Below, one piece after another: positions 20,501 through 37,800 of a stretch of DNA of 64,000 nt (position 1 is its first letter; the number at the start of each line of letters is the position of its first letter). This DNA is from Daphnia carinata (taxonomy: Eukaryota; Arthropoda; Branchiopoda; Diplostraca; Daphniidae): assembly GCF_022539665.2 (NCBI RefSeq), contig NW_026712516.1:20566-84565 (forward strand), in the 5' to 3' direction. The translations under genes were made by a program, and so were the position numbers. The notes under the pieces are model-generated. The model had not been told where the DNA came from and searched no databases. It saw only the letters and a list, made by a program, of their open reading frames with translations.

Positions 20501-22560
20501 CACACTATATTAACATTGAATACACGTATGTTTAATGCTGTTTGAATGTAGATCATGAAACTGATTCTATAACACTATATTCACATTGAATACACGTATA
20601 TTTGATGCTGTTTGAATGTAGATGAAGAAACTAATTCTATAACACTTCAAAGTCATTGTTCACATTGAATACACGTATATTTGATGCTGTTTGAATGTAG
20701 ATATTCAAAAGTCACTGTATCACACTATATTCACATTGAATACACGTATATTTGATGCTGTTTAAATGTAGATATTGAAACTCACTGTATCACACTATAT
20801 TCACATTGAATACACGTATATTTGATACTGTTTGAATTTAGATCATGAAACTGAATCTATAACACTATATTCACATTGAATAAACGTATATTTGATGCTG
20901 TTTGAATGTAGATATTGAAATGTCACTGTATCACACTATATTCACATTGAATACACGTATATTTGATACTGTTTGAATTTAGATCATGAAACGGATTCTA
21001 TAACACTATATTCACATTGAATACACATATATTTGATGCTGTTTGAATGTAGATATTGAAACTGATTCTATAACACTATATTCACATTGAATACATATAT
21101 TTGATGCTTTGAATGTAGATATTGAAACTCACTGTATCACACTATATTCACATTGAATACACATATATTTGATGCTGTTTGAATGTAGATATTGAAACTC
21201 ACTGTATCACACTATATTCACATTGAATACACATATATTTGATGCTGTTTGAATTTAGATATTGAAACTCACTGTATCATACTATATTCACATTGAATAC
21301 ACGTATATTTGATGCTGTTTGAATTTAGATCATGAAACTGATTCTATAACACTATATTCACATTGAATACACGTATATTTGATGCTGTTTGAATGTAGAT
21401 CATGAAACTGATTCTATAACACTATATTCACATTGAATACACGTATATTTGATGCTGTTTGAATGTAGATATTGAAACTCACTGTATCAAACTATATTCA
21501 CATTGAATACACATATATTTGATGCTGTTTGAATGTAGATATTGAAACTCACTGTATCACACTCTATTCACATTGAATACACGTATATTTGATACAGTTT
21601 GAATTTAGATCGTGAAACTGATTCGATAACACTATATTCACATTGAATACACGTATATTTGATGCTGTTTGAATGTAGATATTAAAACTGATTCTATAAC
21701 ACTATATTCACATTGAATAAACGTATATTTGATGCTGTTTGAATGTAGATATTGAAATGTCACTGTATCACACTATATTCACATTAAATACACGTATATT
21801 TGATACTGTTTGAATTTAGATCATGAAACTGATTCTATAACACTATATTCACATTGAATACACGTATATTTGATGCTGTTTGAATGTAGATATTGAAACT
21901 TACTGTATCACACTATATTCACATTGAATACACATATATTTGATGCTGTTTGAATGTAGATATTGAAACTCACTGTATCACACTATATTCTCATTGAATA
22001 CACGTATATTTGATACTGTTTGAATTTAGATCATGAAACTGATTCTATAACACTATATTCACATTGAATACACGTATATTAGATGATGTTTGAATGTAGA
22101 TCATGAAACTGATTCTATAACACTATATTCACATTGAATACACGTATATTTGATGCTGTTTGAATGTAGATATTGAAACTCACTGTATCACACTATATTC
22201 ACATTGAATACACGTATATTTGATGCTGTTTAAATGTAGATATTGAAACTCACTGTATCACACTATATTCACATTGAATACACATATATTTGATGCTGTT
22301 TCAATGTAGATATTGAAACTCACTGTATCACACTATATTCACATTGAATACACGTACATTTGATGGTGTTTGAATGTAGATCATGAAACTGATTCTATAA
22401 CACTATATTCACATTGAATAAACGTATAGTTGATGCTGTTTGAATGTAGATATTGAAATGTCACTGTATCACACTATATTCACATTGAATACACGTATAT
22501 TTGATACTGTTTGAATTTAGATCATGAAACTCATTCTATAACACTATATTCACATTGAAT

Positions 22561-25500
22561 ACACCTATATTTGATGCTGCTTGAATGTAGATATTGAAAC
22601 TCACTGTATCACACTATATTCACATTGAATACACGTATATTTGATACTGTTTGAATTTAGATCATGAAACTGATTCTATAACACTATATTCACATTGAAT
22701 ACACTTATATTTAATGCTGTTTGAATGTAGATCATGAAACTGATTCAATAACACTATATTCACATTGAATACACGTATATTTGATAGTGTTTGAATGTAG
22801 ATCATGAAACTGATGCTATAACACTATATTCACATTGAATACACGTATATTTGATGCTGTTTGAATGTAGATATTGAAACTGATTCTATAACACTATATT
22901 CACATTGAATACACGTATATTTGATGCTGTTTGAATGTAGATATTGAAACTCACTGTATCACACTATATTCACATTGAATAGACGTTTATTTGATACTGT
23001 TTGAATGTAGATGAAGAAACTAATTCTATAACACTATATTCACATTGAATACACGTATATTTGATACTGTTTGAATGTAGATGAAGAAACTAATTCTATA
23101 ACACTATATTCACATTGAATACACGTATATTTGATGCTGTTTGAATGTAGATCATGAAACTGATTCTATAACAATATATTCACATTGAATACACGTATAT
23201 TTGATGCTGTTTGAATGTAGATATTGAAACTCACTGTATCACACTATATTTACATTGAATACACGTATATTGATGCTGTTTGAATGTAGATCATGAAACT
23301 GATTCTATAACACTATATTCACATTGAATACACGTATATTTGATTCTGTTTGAATGTAGATATTGAAACTCACTGTATCACAATATATTCACATTGAATA
23401 CACGTATATTTGATATTGTTTGAATTTAGATCATTGAAAATGATTCTATAACACTATATTCACATTGAATACACGTATATTTGATGCTGTTTGAATGTAG
23501 ATATTGAAACTAACTGTATAACACTATATTCACATTGAATACACGTATAATTGATACTGTTTGAATGTAGATCACGAAACTGATTGTATAAAACTATATT
23601 CACATTTAAAACACGTATATTTGATGCTGTTTGAATGTAGATCATGAAACTGATTCTATAACACTATATTCTTATTGAATACACGTATATTTGATGCTGT
23701 TTGAATGTAGATATTGAAACTCACTGTATCACAATATATTCACATTGAATACACGTATATTTGATGCTGTTTGAATGTAGATCATGAAACTGATTCTATA
23801 ACACTATATTCACATTGAATACACGTATATTTGATGCTGTTTGAATGTTGATATTGAAAAGTCACTGTATCACACTATATTCACATTGAATACACGTATA
23901 TTAGATGCTGTTTAAATGTAGATATTGAAACTCACTGTATCACACTATATTCACATTGAATACATGTATATTTGATGCTGTTTGAATTTAGATATTGACA
24001 CTCACTGTATCACACTATATTCACATTGAATACACGTATATTGTATGCTGTTTGAATGTAGATCATGAAACCTATTCTATAACACTATATTCACATTGAA
24101 TAGACGTATATTTGATGGTGTTTGAATGTAGATATTGAAATTCACAATATCACACTATATTCACATTGAATACACGTATATTTGATGCTGTTTGAATGTA
24201 GATATTGAAACTCACTGTATCACACTATATTCATATTGAATACACGTATATTTGATACTGTTTGAATGTAGATATTGAAACTCACTGTAGCACACTATAT
24301 TCACATTGAATCCACGTATATTTGATGCTGTTTGAATGTATATATTGAAACTCACTGTATCACACTATTTCACATTGAATACTTGTATATTTGATACTGT
24401 TTGAATTTAGATCATGAAACTTATTCTATAACACTATGTTCACATTGAATACACGTATATTTGATGCTGTTTGAATGTAGATATTGAAACTCACTGTATC
24501 ACACTATATTCAAATTGAATACACGTATATTTGATACTGTTTGAATTTAGATCATGAAACTCATTCTATAAGACTATATTCACATTGAATACACGTATTT
24601 TTGATGCTGTTTAAATGTAGATATTGAAACTCACTGTATCACACTATATTCACATTGAATACACGTATATTTGATGCTGTTTGAATGTAGATATTGAAAC
24701 TCACTGTTTCACACTATATTCACATTGAATACACGTACATTTGATACTGTTTGAATGTAGATCATGAAACTGATTCTATAACACTATATTCACATTGAAT
24801 AAACGTATATTTGATGCTGTTTGAATTTAGATATTGAAACTCACTGTATCACACTATATTCACATTGAATACACGTATATTTGATACTGTTTGAATTTAG
24901 ATCATGAAACTGATTCTATATCACTATATTCACAATTGAATACACCTATATTTGATGCTGTTTGAATGTAGATATTGAAACTCGCTGTCTCACACTATAT
25001 TCACATTGAATACACATATATTTGATGCTGTTTAAATGTAGATATTGAAACTCACTGTATCACACTATATTCACATTGAATACACGTATATTTGATACTG
25101 TTTGAATTTAGATCATGAAACTGATTCTATAACACTATATTCACATTGAATACACTTATATTTAATGCTGTTTGAATGTAGATCATGAAACTGATTCTAT
25201 AACACTATATTCACATTGAATACACGTATATTTGATGCTGTTTGAATGTAGATCATGAAACTGATTCTATAACACTATATTCACATTGAATACACGTATA
25301 TTTGATGCTGTTTGAATGTAGATATTGAAACTGATTCTATAACACTATATTCACATTGAATACACCCATATTTGATGCTGTTTGAATGTAGATATTGAAA
25401 CTCACTGTATCACACTATATTCACATTGAATAGACGTTTATTTGATACTGTTTGAATGTAGATGAAGAAACTAATTCTATAACACTATATTCACATTGAA

Positions 25501-26880
25501 TACACGTATATTTGATACTGTTTGAATGTAGATGAAGAAACTAATTCTATAACACTATATTCACATTGAATACACGTATATTTGATGCTGTTTGAATGTA
25601 GATCATGAAACTGATTCTATAACAATATATTCACATTGAATACACGTATATTTGATGCTGTTTGAATGTAGATATTGAAACTCACTGTATCACACTATAT
25701 TTACATTGAATACACGTATATTTGATGCTGTTTGAATGTAGATCATGAAACTGATTCTATAACACTATATTCACATTGAATACACGCATATTTGATTCTG
25801 TTTAAATGTAGATATTGAAACTCACTGTATCACAATATATTCACATTGAATACACGTATATTTGATATTGTTTGAATGTAGATCATGAAAATGATTCTAT
25901 AAAACTATATTCACATTGAATACACGTATATTTGATGCTGTTTGAATGTAGATATTTAAACTAACTGTATATCACTATATTCACATTGAATACACGTATA
26001 TTTGATACTGTTTGAATGTAGATCACGAAACTGATTGTATAAAACTATATTCACATTTAAAACACGTATATTTGATGCTGTTTGAATGTAGATCATGAAA
26101 CTGATTCTATAACACTATATTCACATTGAATACACGCATATTTGATGCTGTTTGAATGTAGATATTGAAACTCACTGTATCACAATATATTCACATTGAA
26201 TACACGTATATTTGATACTGTTTGAATTAGATAATGAAACTTATTCTATAACACTATGTTCACATTCAATACACGTATATTTGATGCTGTTTGAATGTAG
26301 ATATTGAAACTCACTGTATCACACTATATTCACATTGAATACACGTTTATTTGATGCTGTTTGAATGTAGATTATGAAACTGATTCTATAACACTATATT
26401 CACATTGAATACACGTATATTTGATGCTGTTTGAATGTTGATATTGAAAAGTCACTGTATCACACTATAGTCACATTGAATACACGTATATTAGATGCTG
26501 TTTAAATGTAGATATTGAAACTCACTGTATCACACTATATTCACATTGAATACATGTATATTTGATGCTGTTTGAATTTAGATATTGACACTCACTGTAT
26601 CACACTATATTCACATTGAATACACGTATATTGATGCTGTTTGAATGTAGATATTGAAACTCACTGTATCACACTATATTCACATTGAATAGACGTATAT
26701 TTGATGGTGTTTGAATGTAGATATTGAAATTCACTATATCACACTATATTCACATTGAATACACGTATATTTGATGCTGTTTGAATGTAGATATTGAAAC
26801 TCACTGTAGCACACTATATTCACATTGAATCCACGTATATTTGATGCTGTTTGAATGTAGATATTGAAACTCACTGTCTC
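22561..26880. repeat. Tandem higher-order duplication of about 2.45-2.59 kb in the satellite
   Basis: Rare monomer variants recur in the same order at a fixed offset. ACACTTATATTTAATGCTG is at 22701 and 25152, and AGACGTTTATTTGATACTG at 22981 and 25432; both offsets are 2451. GATATTGAAAAGTCAC is at 23850 and 26440, and GATATTGACACTC at 23991 and 26581; both offsets are 2590. The change of about 140 bp reflects two extra monomers in the second copy. A later marker (TCCACGTATA, 24311 and 26830) shows loss of one monomer. So about 35 monomers duplicated as a block and then gained and lost single units. Confidence 0.85.
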
Positions 26881-27180
26881 ACACTATATTCACATTGAAT
26901 ACACGTATATTTGATACTGTTTGAATTTAGATCATGAAACTGATTCTATAACACTATATTCACATTGAATACACGTATATTTGATGCTGTTTGAATGTTG
27001 ATATTGAAACTCACTGTATCACACTATATTCACATTGAATACACGTATATTTGATACTGTTTGAATTTAGATCATGAAACTCATTCTATAAGACTATATT
27101 CACATTGAATACACGTATTTTTGATGCTGTTTAAATGTAGATATTGAAACTCACTGTATCACACTATATTCACATTGAAT

Positions 27181-28840
27181 ACACATATATTTGATGCTGT
27201 TTCAATGTAGATATTGAAACTCACTGTATCACACTATATTCACATTGAATACACGTATATTTGATACTGTTTGAATTTAGATCATGAAACTGATTCTATA
27301 ACACTATATTCACATTGAATACACGTATATTTAATACTGTTTGAAGGTAGATCATGAAACTGATTCTATAACACTATATTCACATTGAATACACGTATAT
27401 TTGATGCTGTTTGAATGTAGATCATTAAACTGATTCTATAACACTATATTCAAATTGAATACACGTATATTTGAAGCTGTTTGAATGTAGATATTGAAAC
27501 TCACTGTATCACACTATATTCACATTGAATACACATATATTTGATGCTGTTTGAATGTAGATATTGAAACTCACTGTATCACACTATATTCACATTGAAT
27601 ACACGTATATTTGATACTGTTTGAATTTAGATCATGAAACTGATTCTATAACACTATATTCACATTGAATACACGTATATTTGATGCTGTTTGAATGTAG
27701 ATCATGAAACTGATTCTATAACACTATATTCACATTGAATACACGTATATTTGATACTGTTTGAATTTAGATCATGAAACTGATTCTATAACCCTATACT
27801 CACATTGAATACACGTATATTTGATGCTGTTTGAATGTAGATCATGAAACTGTTTCTATAACAATATATTCACATTGAATACACGTATATTTGATGCTGT
27901 TTGAATGTAGATATTGAAACTCACTGTATCACACTATATTCACATTGAATACACGTATATTTGATACTGTTTGAATTTAGATCATGAAACTGATTCTATA
28001 ACACTATATTCACATTGAATACACGTATATTTGATGCTGTTTGAATGTAGATCATGAAACTGTTTCTATAACAATATATTCACATTGAATACACGTATAT
28101 TTGATGCTGTTTAAATGTAGATATTGAAACTCACTGTATCACACTATATTCACATTGAATACACATATATTTGATGCTGTTTCAATGTAGATATTGAAAC
28201 TCACTGTATCACACTATATTCACATTGAATACATGTATATTTGATACTGTTTGAATTTAGATCATGAAACTGATTCTATAACACTATATTCACATTGAAT
28301 ACACGTATATTTCATACTGTTTGAAGGTAGATCATGAAACTGATTCTATAACACTATATTCACATTGAATACACGTATATTTGATGCTGTTTGAATGTAG
28401 ATCATTAAACTGATTCTATAACACTATATTCAAATTGAATACACGTATATTTGATGCTGTTTGAATGTAGATATTGAAACTCACTGTATCACACTATATT
28501 CACATTGAATACACATATATTTGATGCTGTTTGAATGTAGATATTGAAACTCACTGTATCACACTATATTCACATTGAATACACGTATATTTGATACTGT
28601 TTGAATTTAGATCATGAAACTGATTCTATAACACTATATTCACATTGAATACACGTATATTTGATGCTGTTTGAATGTAGATCATGAAACTGATTCTATA
28701 ACACTATATTCACATTGAATACACGTATATTTGATACTGTTTGAATTTAGATCATGAAACTGATTCTATAACACTATATTCACATTGAATACACGTATAT
28801 TTGATGCTGTTTGAATGTAGATCATGAAACTGTTCAGTAT
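27181..28840. repeat. 980-bp (14-monomer) higher-order duplication in the satellite
   Basis: Markers recur at exactly 980 bp: ACACATATATTTG with TTTCAATG (27181, 28161), TTGAAGGTAG (27341, 28321), ATCATTAAAC (27421, 28401), CAAATTGAAT (27451, 28431) and ATCATGAAACTGTT (27841, 28821). The second copy breaks off abruptly at about 28835, where a shortened monomer opens the homogeneous zone. Confidence 0.88.
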
Positions 28841-28849
28841 ATTCACATT

Positions 28850-31800
28850 GAATACACGTATATTTGATGCTGTTTGAATGTAGATATTGAAACTGATTCT
28901 ACAACACTATATTCACATTGAATACACGAATATTTGATGCTGTTTGAATGTAGATATTGAAACTCACTGTATAACACTATATTCACATTGAATACACGTA
29001 TATTTGATGCTGTTTGAATGTAGATATTGAAACTCACTGTATCACACTATATTCACATTGAATACACGTATATTTGATGCTGTTTGAATGTAGATATGAA
29101 ACTGATTCTATAACACTATATTCACATTGAATACACGTATATTTGATGCTGTTTGAATGTAGATATTGAAACTGATTCTATAACACTATATTCACATTGA
29201 ATACACGTATATTTGATGCTGTTTGAATGTAGATATTGAAACTGATTCTATAACACTATATTCACATTGAATACACGTATATTTGATGCTGTTTGAATGT
29301 AGATATTGAAACTGACTGTATAACACTATATTCACATTGAATACACGTATATTTGATGCTGTTTGAATGTAGATATTGAAACTGATTCTATAACACTATA
29401 TTCACATTGAATACACGTATATTTGATGCTGTTTGAATGTAGATATTGAAACTGATTCTATAACACTATATTCACATTGAATACACGTATATTTGATGCT
29501 GTTTGAATGTAGATATTGAAACTGATTGTATAACACTATATTCACATTGAATACACGTATATTTGATGCTGTTTGAATGTAGATATTGAAACTGATTCTA
29601 TAACACTATATTCACATTGAATACACGTATATTTGATGCTGTTTGAATGTAGATATTGAAACTCATTGTATAACACTATATTCACATTGAATACACGTAT
29701 ATTTGATGCTGTTTGAATGTAGATATTGAAACTGATTCTATAACACTATATTCACATTGAATACACGTATATTTGATGCTGTTTGAATGTAGATATTGAA
29801 ACTGATTCTATAACACTATATTCACATTGAATACACGTATATTTGATGCTGTTTGAATGTAGATATTGAAACTGATTCTATAACACTATATTCACATTGA
29901 ATACACGTATATTTGATGCTGTTTGAATGTAGATATTGAAACTGATTCTATAACACTATATTCACATTGAATACACGTATATTTGATGCTGTTTGAATGT
30001 AGATATTGAAACTGATTGTATCACACTATATTCACATTGAATACATTGAATACTGTATATTTGATGCTGTTTGAATGTAGATATTGAAACTGATTCTATA
30101 ACACTATATTCACATTGAATACACGTATATTTGATGCTGTTTGAATGTAGATATTGAAACTGATTCTATAACACTATATTCACATTGAATACACGTATAT
30201 TTGATGCTGTTTGAATGTAGATATTGAAACTGATTCTATAACACTATATTCACATTGAATACACGTATATTTGATGCTGTTTGAATGTAGATATTGAAAC
30301 TGATTCTATAACACTATATTCACATTGAATACACGTATATTTGATGCTGTTTGAATGTAGATATTGAAACTGATTCTATAACACTATATTCACATTGAAT
30401 ACACGTATATTTGATGCTGTTTGAATGTAGATATTGAAACTCATTGTATAACACTATATTCACATTGAATACACGTATATTTGATGCTGTTTGAATGTAG
30501 ATATTGAAACTGATTCTATAACACTATATTCACATTGAATACACGTATATTCTGTTTGAATGTAGATATTGAAACTGATTCTATAACACTATATTCACAT
30601 TGAATACACGTATATTTGATGCTGTTTGAATGTAGATATTGAAACTGATTGTATCACACTATATTCACATTGAATACACGTATATTTGATGCTGTTTGAA
30701 TGTAGATATTGAAACTGATTCTATAACACTATATTCACATTGAATACACGTATATTTGATGCTGTTTGAATGTAGATATTGAAACTGATTCTATAACACT
30801 ATATTCACATTGAATACACGTATATTTGATGCTGTTTGAATGTAGATATTGAAACTGATTCTATAACACTATATTCACATTGAATACACGTATATTTGAT
30901 GCTGTTTGAATGTAGATATTGAAACTGATTCTATAACACTATATTCACATTGAATACACGTATATTTGATGCTGTTTGAATGTAGATATTGAAACTGATT
31001 CTATAACACTATATTCACATTGAATACACGTATATTTGATGCTGTTTGAATGTAGATATTGAAACTCATTGTATCACACTATATTCACATTGAATACACG
31101 TATATTTGATGCTGTTTGAATGTAGATATTGAAACTGATTCTATAACACTATATTCACATTGAATACACGTATATTTGATGCTGTTTGAATGTAGATATT
31201 GAAACTGATTCTATAACACTATATTCACATTGAATACACGTATATTTGATGCTGTTTGAATGTAGATATTGAAACTGATTCTATAACACTATATTCACAT
31301 TGAATACACGTATATTTGATGCTGTTTGAATGTAGATATTGAAACTGATTCTATAACACTATATTCACATTGAATACACGTATATTTGATGCTGTTTGAA
31401 TGTGATATTGAAATATCTATAACACTATATTCACATTGAAATTTGATCACTGTATTCTATAACACTATATTCACATTGAATACACGTATATTTGATGCTG
31501 TTTGAATGTAGATATTGAAACTCACTGTATAACACTATATTCACATTGAATACACGTATATTTGATGCTGTTTGAATGTAGATATTGAAACTGATTCTAT
31601 AACACTATATTCACATTGAATACACGTATATTTGATGCTGTTTGAATGTAGATATTGAAACTCACTGTATCACACTATATTCACATTGAATACACGTATA
31701 TTTGATGCTGTTTGAATGTAGATATTGAAACTGATTCTATAACACTATATTCACATTGAATACACGTATATTTGATGCTGTTTGAATGTAGATATTGAAA

Positions 31801-34800
31801 CTGATTCTATAACACTATATTCACATTGAATACACGTATATTTGATGCTGTTTGAATGTAGATATTGAAACTGACTGTATCACACTATATTCACATTGAA
31901 TACACGTATATTTGATGCTGTTTGAATGTAGATATTGAAACTGATTCTATAACACTATATTCACATTGAATACACGTATATTTGATGCTGTTTGAATGTA
32001 GATATTGAAACTGATTCTATAACACTATATTCACATTGAATACACGTATATTTGATGCTGTTTGAATGTAGATATTGAACTGATTCTATATCACACTATA
32101 TTCACATTGAATACACGTATATTTGATGCTGTTTGAATGTAGATATTGAAACTGATTCTATAACACTATATTCACATTGAATACACGTATATTTGATGCT
32201 GTTTGAATGTAGATATTGAAAACTGTATCACACTATATTCACATTGAATACACGTATATTTGATGCTGTTTGAATGTAGATATTGAAACTGATTCTATAA
32301 CACTATATTCACATTGAATACACGTATATTTGATGCTGTTTGAATGTAGATATTGAAACTGATTCTATCACACTATATTCACATTGAATACACGTATATT
32401 TGATGCTGTTTGAATGTAGATATTGAAACTGATTCTATAACACTATATTCACATTGAATACACGTATATTTGATGCTGTTTGAATGTAGATATTGAAACT
32501 GACTCACTATAACACTATATTCACATTGAATACACGTATATTTGATGCTGTTTGAATGTAGATATTGAAACTGATATTAACACTATATTGAATACACGTA
32601 TATTTGATGCTGTTTGAATGTAGATATTGAAACTCATTGTATCACACTATATTCACATTGAATACACGTATATTTGATGCTGTTTGAATGTAGATATTGA
32701 AACTGATTCTATAACACTATATTCACATTGAATACACGTATATTTGATGCTGTTTGAATGTAGATATTGAAACTGATTCTATAACACTATATTCACATTG
32801 AATACACGTATATTTGATGCTGTTTGAATGTAGATATTGAAACTCACTGTATCACACTATATTCACATTGAATACACGTATATTTGATGCTGTTTGAATG
32901 TAGATATTGAAACTGATTGTATAACACTATATTCACATTGAATACACGTATATTTGATGCTGTTTGAATGTAGATATTGAAACTGATTCTATAACACTAT
33001 ATTCACATTGAATACACGTATATTTGATGCTGTTTGAATGTAGATATTGAAACTCATTGTATAACACTATATTCACATTGAATACACGTATATTTGATGC
33101 TGTTTGAATGTAGATATTGAACTGATTCTATAACACTATATTCACATTGAATACACGTATATTTGATGCTGTTTGAATGTAGATATTGAAACTGACTGTA
33201 TAACACTATATTCACATTGAATACACGTATATTTGATGCTGTTTGAATGTAGATATTGAAACTGATTCTATAACACTATATTCACATTGAATACACGTAT
33301 ATTTGATGCTGTTTGAATGTAGATATTGAAACTGATTCTATAACACTATATTCACATTGAATACACGTATATTTGATGCTGTTTGAATGTAGATATTGAA
33401 AACTCACTGTACACACTATATTCACATTGAATACACGTATATTTGATGCTGTTTGAATGTAGATATTGAAACTCACTCTATAACACTATATTCACATTGA
33501 ATACACGTATATTTGATGCTGTTTGAATGTAGATATTGAAACTGATTCTATAACACTATATTCACATTGAATACACGTATATTTGATGCTGTTTGAATGT
33601 AGATATTGAAACTCACTGTATCACACTATATTCACATTGAATACACGTATATTTGATGCTGTTTGAATGTAGATATTGAAACTGATTCTATAACACTATA
33701 TTCACATTGAATACACGTATATTTGATGCTGTTTGAATGTAGATATTGAAACTCACTGTATAACACTATATTCACATTGAATACACGTATATTTGATGCT
33801 GTTTGAATGTAGATATTGAAACTGATTCTATAACACTATATTCACATTGAATACACGTATATTTGATGCTGTTTGAATGTAGATATTGAAACTGATTCTA
33901 TAACACTATATTCACATTGAATACACGTATATTTGATGCTGTTTGAATGTAGATATTGAAACTGATTCTGTAACACTATATTCACATTGAATACACGTAT
34001 ATTTGATGCTGTTTGAATGTAGATATTGAAACTGATTCTATAACACTATATTCACATTGAATACACGTATATTTGATGCTGTTTGAATGTAGATATTGAA
34101 ACTGACTGTATCACAAATTCACATTGAATACACGTATATTTGATGCTGTTTGAATGTAGATATTGAAACTGATTCTATAACACTATATTCACATTGAATA
34201 CACGTATATTTGATGCTGTTTGAATGTAGATATTGAAACTGACTGTATCACACTATATTCACATTGAATACACGTATATTTGATGCTGTTTGAATGTAGA
34301 TATTGAAACTGATTCTATAACACTATATTCACATTGAATACACGTATATTTGATGCTGTTTGAATGTAGATATTGAAACTGATTCTATAACACTATATTC
34401 ACATTGAATACACGTATATTTGATGCTGTTTGAATGTAGATATTGAAACTGATTCTATAACACTATATTCACATTGAATACACGTATATTTGATGCTGTT
34501 TGAATGTAGATATTGAAACTCACTGTATCACACTATATTCACATTGAATACACGTATATTTGATGCTGTTTGAATGTAGATATTGAAACTGATTCTATAA
34601 CACTATATTCACATTGAATACACGTATATTTGATGCTGTTTGAATGTAGATATTGAAACTAACACTATATCACACTATATTCACATTGAATACACGTATA
34701 TTTGATGCTGTTTGAATGTAGATATTGAAACTGATTCTATAACACTATATTCACATTGAATACACGTATATTTGATGCTGTTTGAATGTAGATATTGAAA

Positions 34801-37800
34801 CTGATTCTATAACACTATATTCACATTGAATACACGTATATTTGATGCTGTTTGAATGTAGATATTGAAACTCACTGTATCACACTATATTCACATTGAA
34901 TACACGTATATTTGATGCTGTTTGAATGTAGATATTGAAACTGATTCTATAACACTATATTCACATTGAATACACGTATATTTGATGCTGTTTGAATGTA
35001 GATATTGAAACTGATTCTATAACACTATATTCACATTGAATACACGTATATTTGATGCTGTTTGAATGTAGATATTGAAACTGACTGTATCACACTATAT
35101 TCACATTGAATACACGTATATTTGATGCTGTTTGAATGTAGATATTGAAACTCACTGTATCACACTATATTCACATTGAATACACGTATATTTGATGCTG
35201 TTTGAATGTAGATATGAAACTGATTCTATAACACTATATTCACATTGAATACACGTATATTTGATGCTGTTTGAATGTAGATATTGAAACTCACTGTATA
35301 ACACTATATTCACATTGAATACACGTATATTTGATGCTGTTTGAATGTAGATATTGAAACTGACTGTAACACTATATTCACATTGAATACACGTATATTT
35401 GATGCTGTTTGAATGTAGATATTGAAACTGATTCTATAACACTATATTCACATTGAATACACGTATATTTGATGCTGTTTGAATGTAGATATTGAAACTC
35501 ACTGTATCACACTATATTCACATTGAATACACGTATATTTGATGCTGTTTGAATGTAGATATTGAAACTGATTCTATAACACTATATTCACATTGAATAC
35601 ACGTATATTTGATGCTGTTTGAATGTAGATATTGAAACTCACTGTATCACACTATATTCACATTGAATACACGTATATTTGATGCTGTTTGAATGTAGAT
35701 ATTGAAACTGATTCTATAACACTATATTCACATTGAATACACGTATATTTGATGCTGTTTGAATGTAGATATTGAAACTGATTCTATAACACTATATTCA
35801 CATTGAATACACGTATATTTGATGCTGTTTGAATGTAGATATTGAAACTGATTCTATAACACTATATTCACATTGAATACACGTATATTTGATGCTGTTT
35901 GAATGTAGATATTGAAACTCACTGTATCACACTATATTCACATTGAATACACGTATATTTGATGCTGTTTGAATGTAGATATTGAAACTGATTCTATAAC
36001 ACTATATTCACATTGAATACACGTATATTTGATGCTGTTTGAATGTAGATATTGAAACTGATTCTATCACACTATATTCACATTGAATACACGTATATTT
36101 GATGCTGTTTGAATGTAGATATTGAAACTGATTCTATAACACTATATTCACATTGAATACACGTATATTTGATGCTGTTTGAATGTAGATATTGAAACTG
36201 ATTCTATAACACTATATTCACATTGAATACACGTATATTTGATGCTGTTTGAATGTAGATATTGAAACTGACTGTATAACACTATATTCACATTGAATAC
36301 ATGTATATTTGATGCTGTTTGAATGTAGATATTGAAACTGACTGTATAACACTATATTCACATTGAATACACGTATATTTGATGCTGTTTGAATGTAGAT
36401 ATTGAAACTGATTCTATAACACTATATTCACATTGAATACACGTATATTTGATGCTGTTTGAATGTAGATATTGAAACTCACTGTATCACACTATATTCA
36501 CATTGAATACACGTATATTTGATGCTGTTTGAATGTAGATATTGAAACTGATTCTATAACACTATATTCACATTGAATACACGTATATTTGATGCTGTTT
36601 GAATGTAGATTGAAACTCACTGTATCACACTATATTCACATTGAATACACGTATATTTGATGCTGTTTGAATGTAGATATTGAAACTGATTCTATAACAC
36701 TATATTCACATTGAATACACGTATATTTGATGCTGTTTGAATGTAGATATTGAAACTGATTCTATAACACTATATTCACATTGAATACACGTATATTTGA
36801 TGCTGTTTGAATGTAGATATTGAAACTCATTGTATAACACTATATTCACATTGAATACACGTATATTTGATGCTGTTTGAATGTAGATATTGAAACTCAC
36901 TGTATCACACTATATTCACATTGAATACACGTATATTTGATGCTGTTTGAATGTAGATATTGAAACTGATTCTATAACACTATATTCACATTGAATACAC
37001 GTATATTTGATGCTGTTTGAATGTAGATATTGAAACTCATTCTATTACACTATATTCACATTGAATACACGTATATTTCATGCTCTTTGAATGTAGATAT
37101 TGAAACTATTCTATAACACTATATTCACATTGAATACACGTATATTTGATGCTGTTTGAATGTAGATATTGAAACTCACTGTATCACACTATATTCACAT
37201 TGAATACACGTATATTTGATGCTGTTTGAATGTAGATATTGAAACTGATTCTATAACACTATATTCACATTGAATACACGTATATTTGATGCTGTTTGAA
37301 TGTAGATATTGAAACTCATTGTATCACACTATATTCACATTGAATACACGTATATTTGATGCTGTTTGAATGTAGATATTGAAACTGATTCTATAACACT
37401 ATATTCACATTGAATACACGTATATTTGATGCTGTTTGAATGTAGATATTGAAACTCACTATATCACACTATATTCACATTGAATACACGTATATTTGAT
37501 GCTGTTTGAATGTAGATATTGAAACTGATTCTATAACACTATATTCACATTGAATACACGTATATTTGATGCTGTTTGAATGTAGATATTGAAACTCACT
37601 GTATACACTATATTCACATTGAATACACGTATATTTGATGCTGTTTGAATGTAGATATTGAAACTCATTCTATATCACACTATATTCACATTGAATACAC
37701 GTATATTTGATGCTGTTTGAATGTAGATATTGAAACTGATTCTATAACACTATATTCACATTGAATACACGTATATTTGATGCTGTTTGAATGTAGATAT

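Noticed and set aside
28843..29037. Recurring antisense ORFs of about 61-83 codons in the satellite (also near 10406, 23460, 33282, 36706, 44017, 57892)
   Set aside because: They arise where three monomers (210 bp) stay open in one frame, share the same repeated peptide, and change with each indel. No start context or domain supports them.
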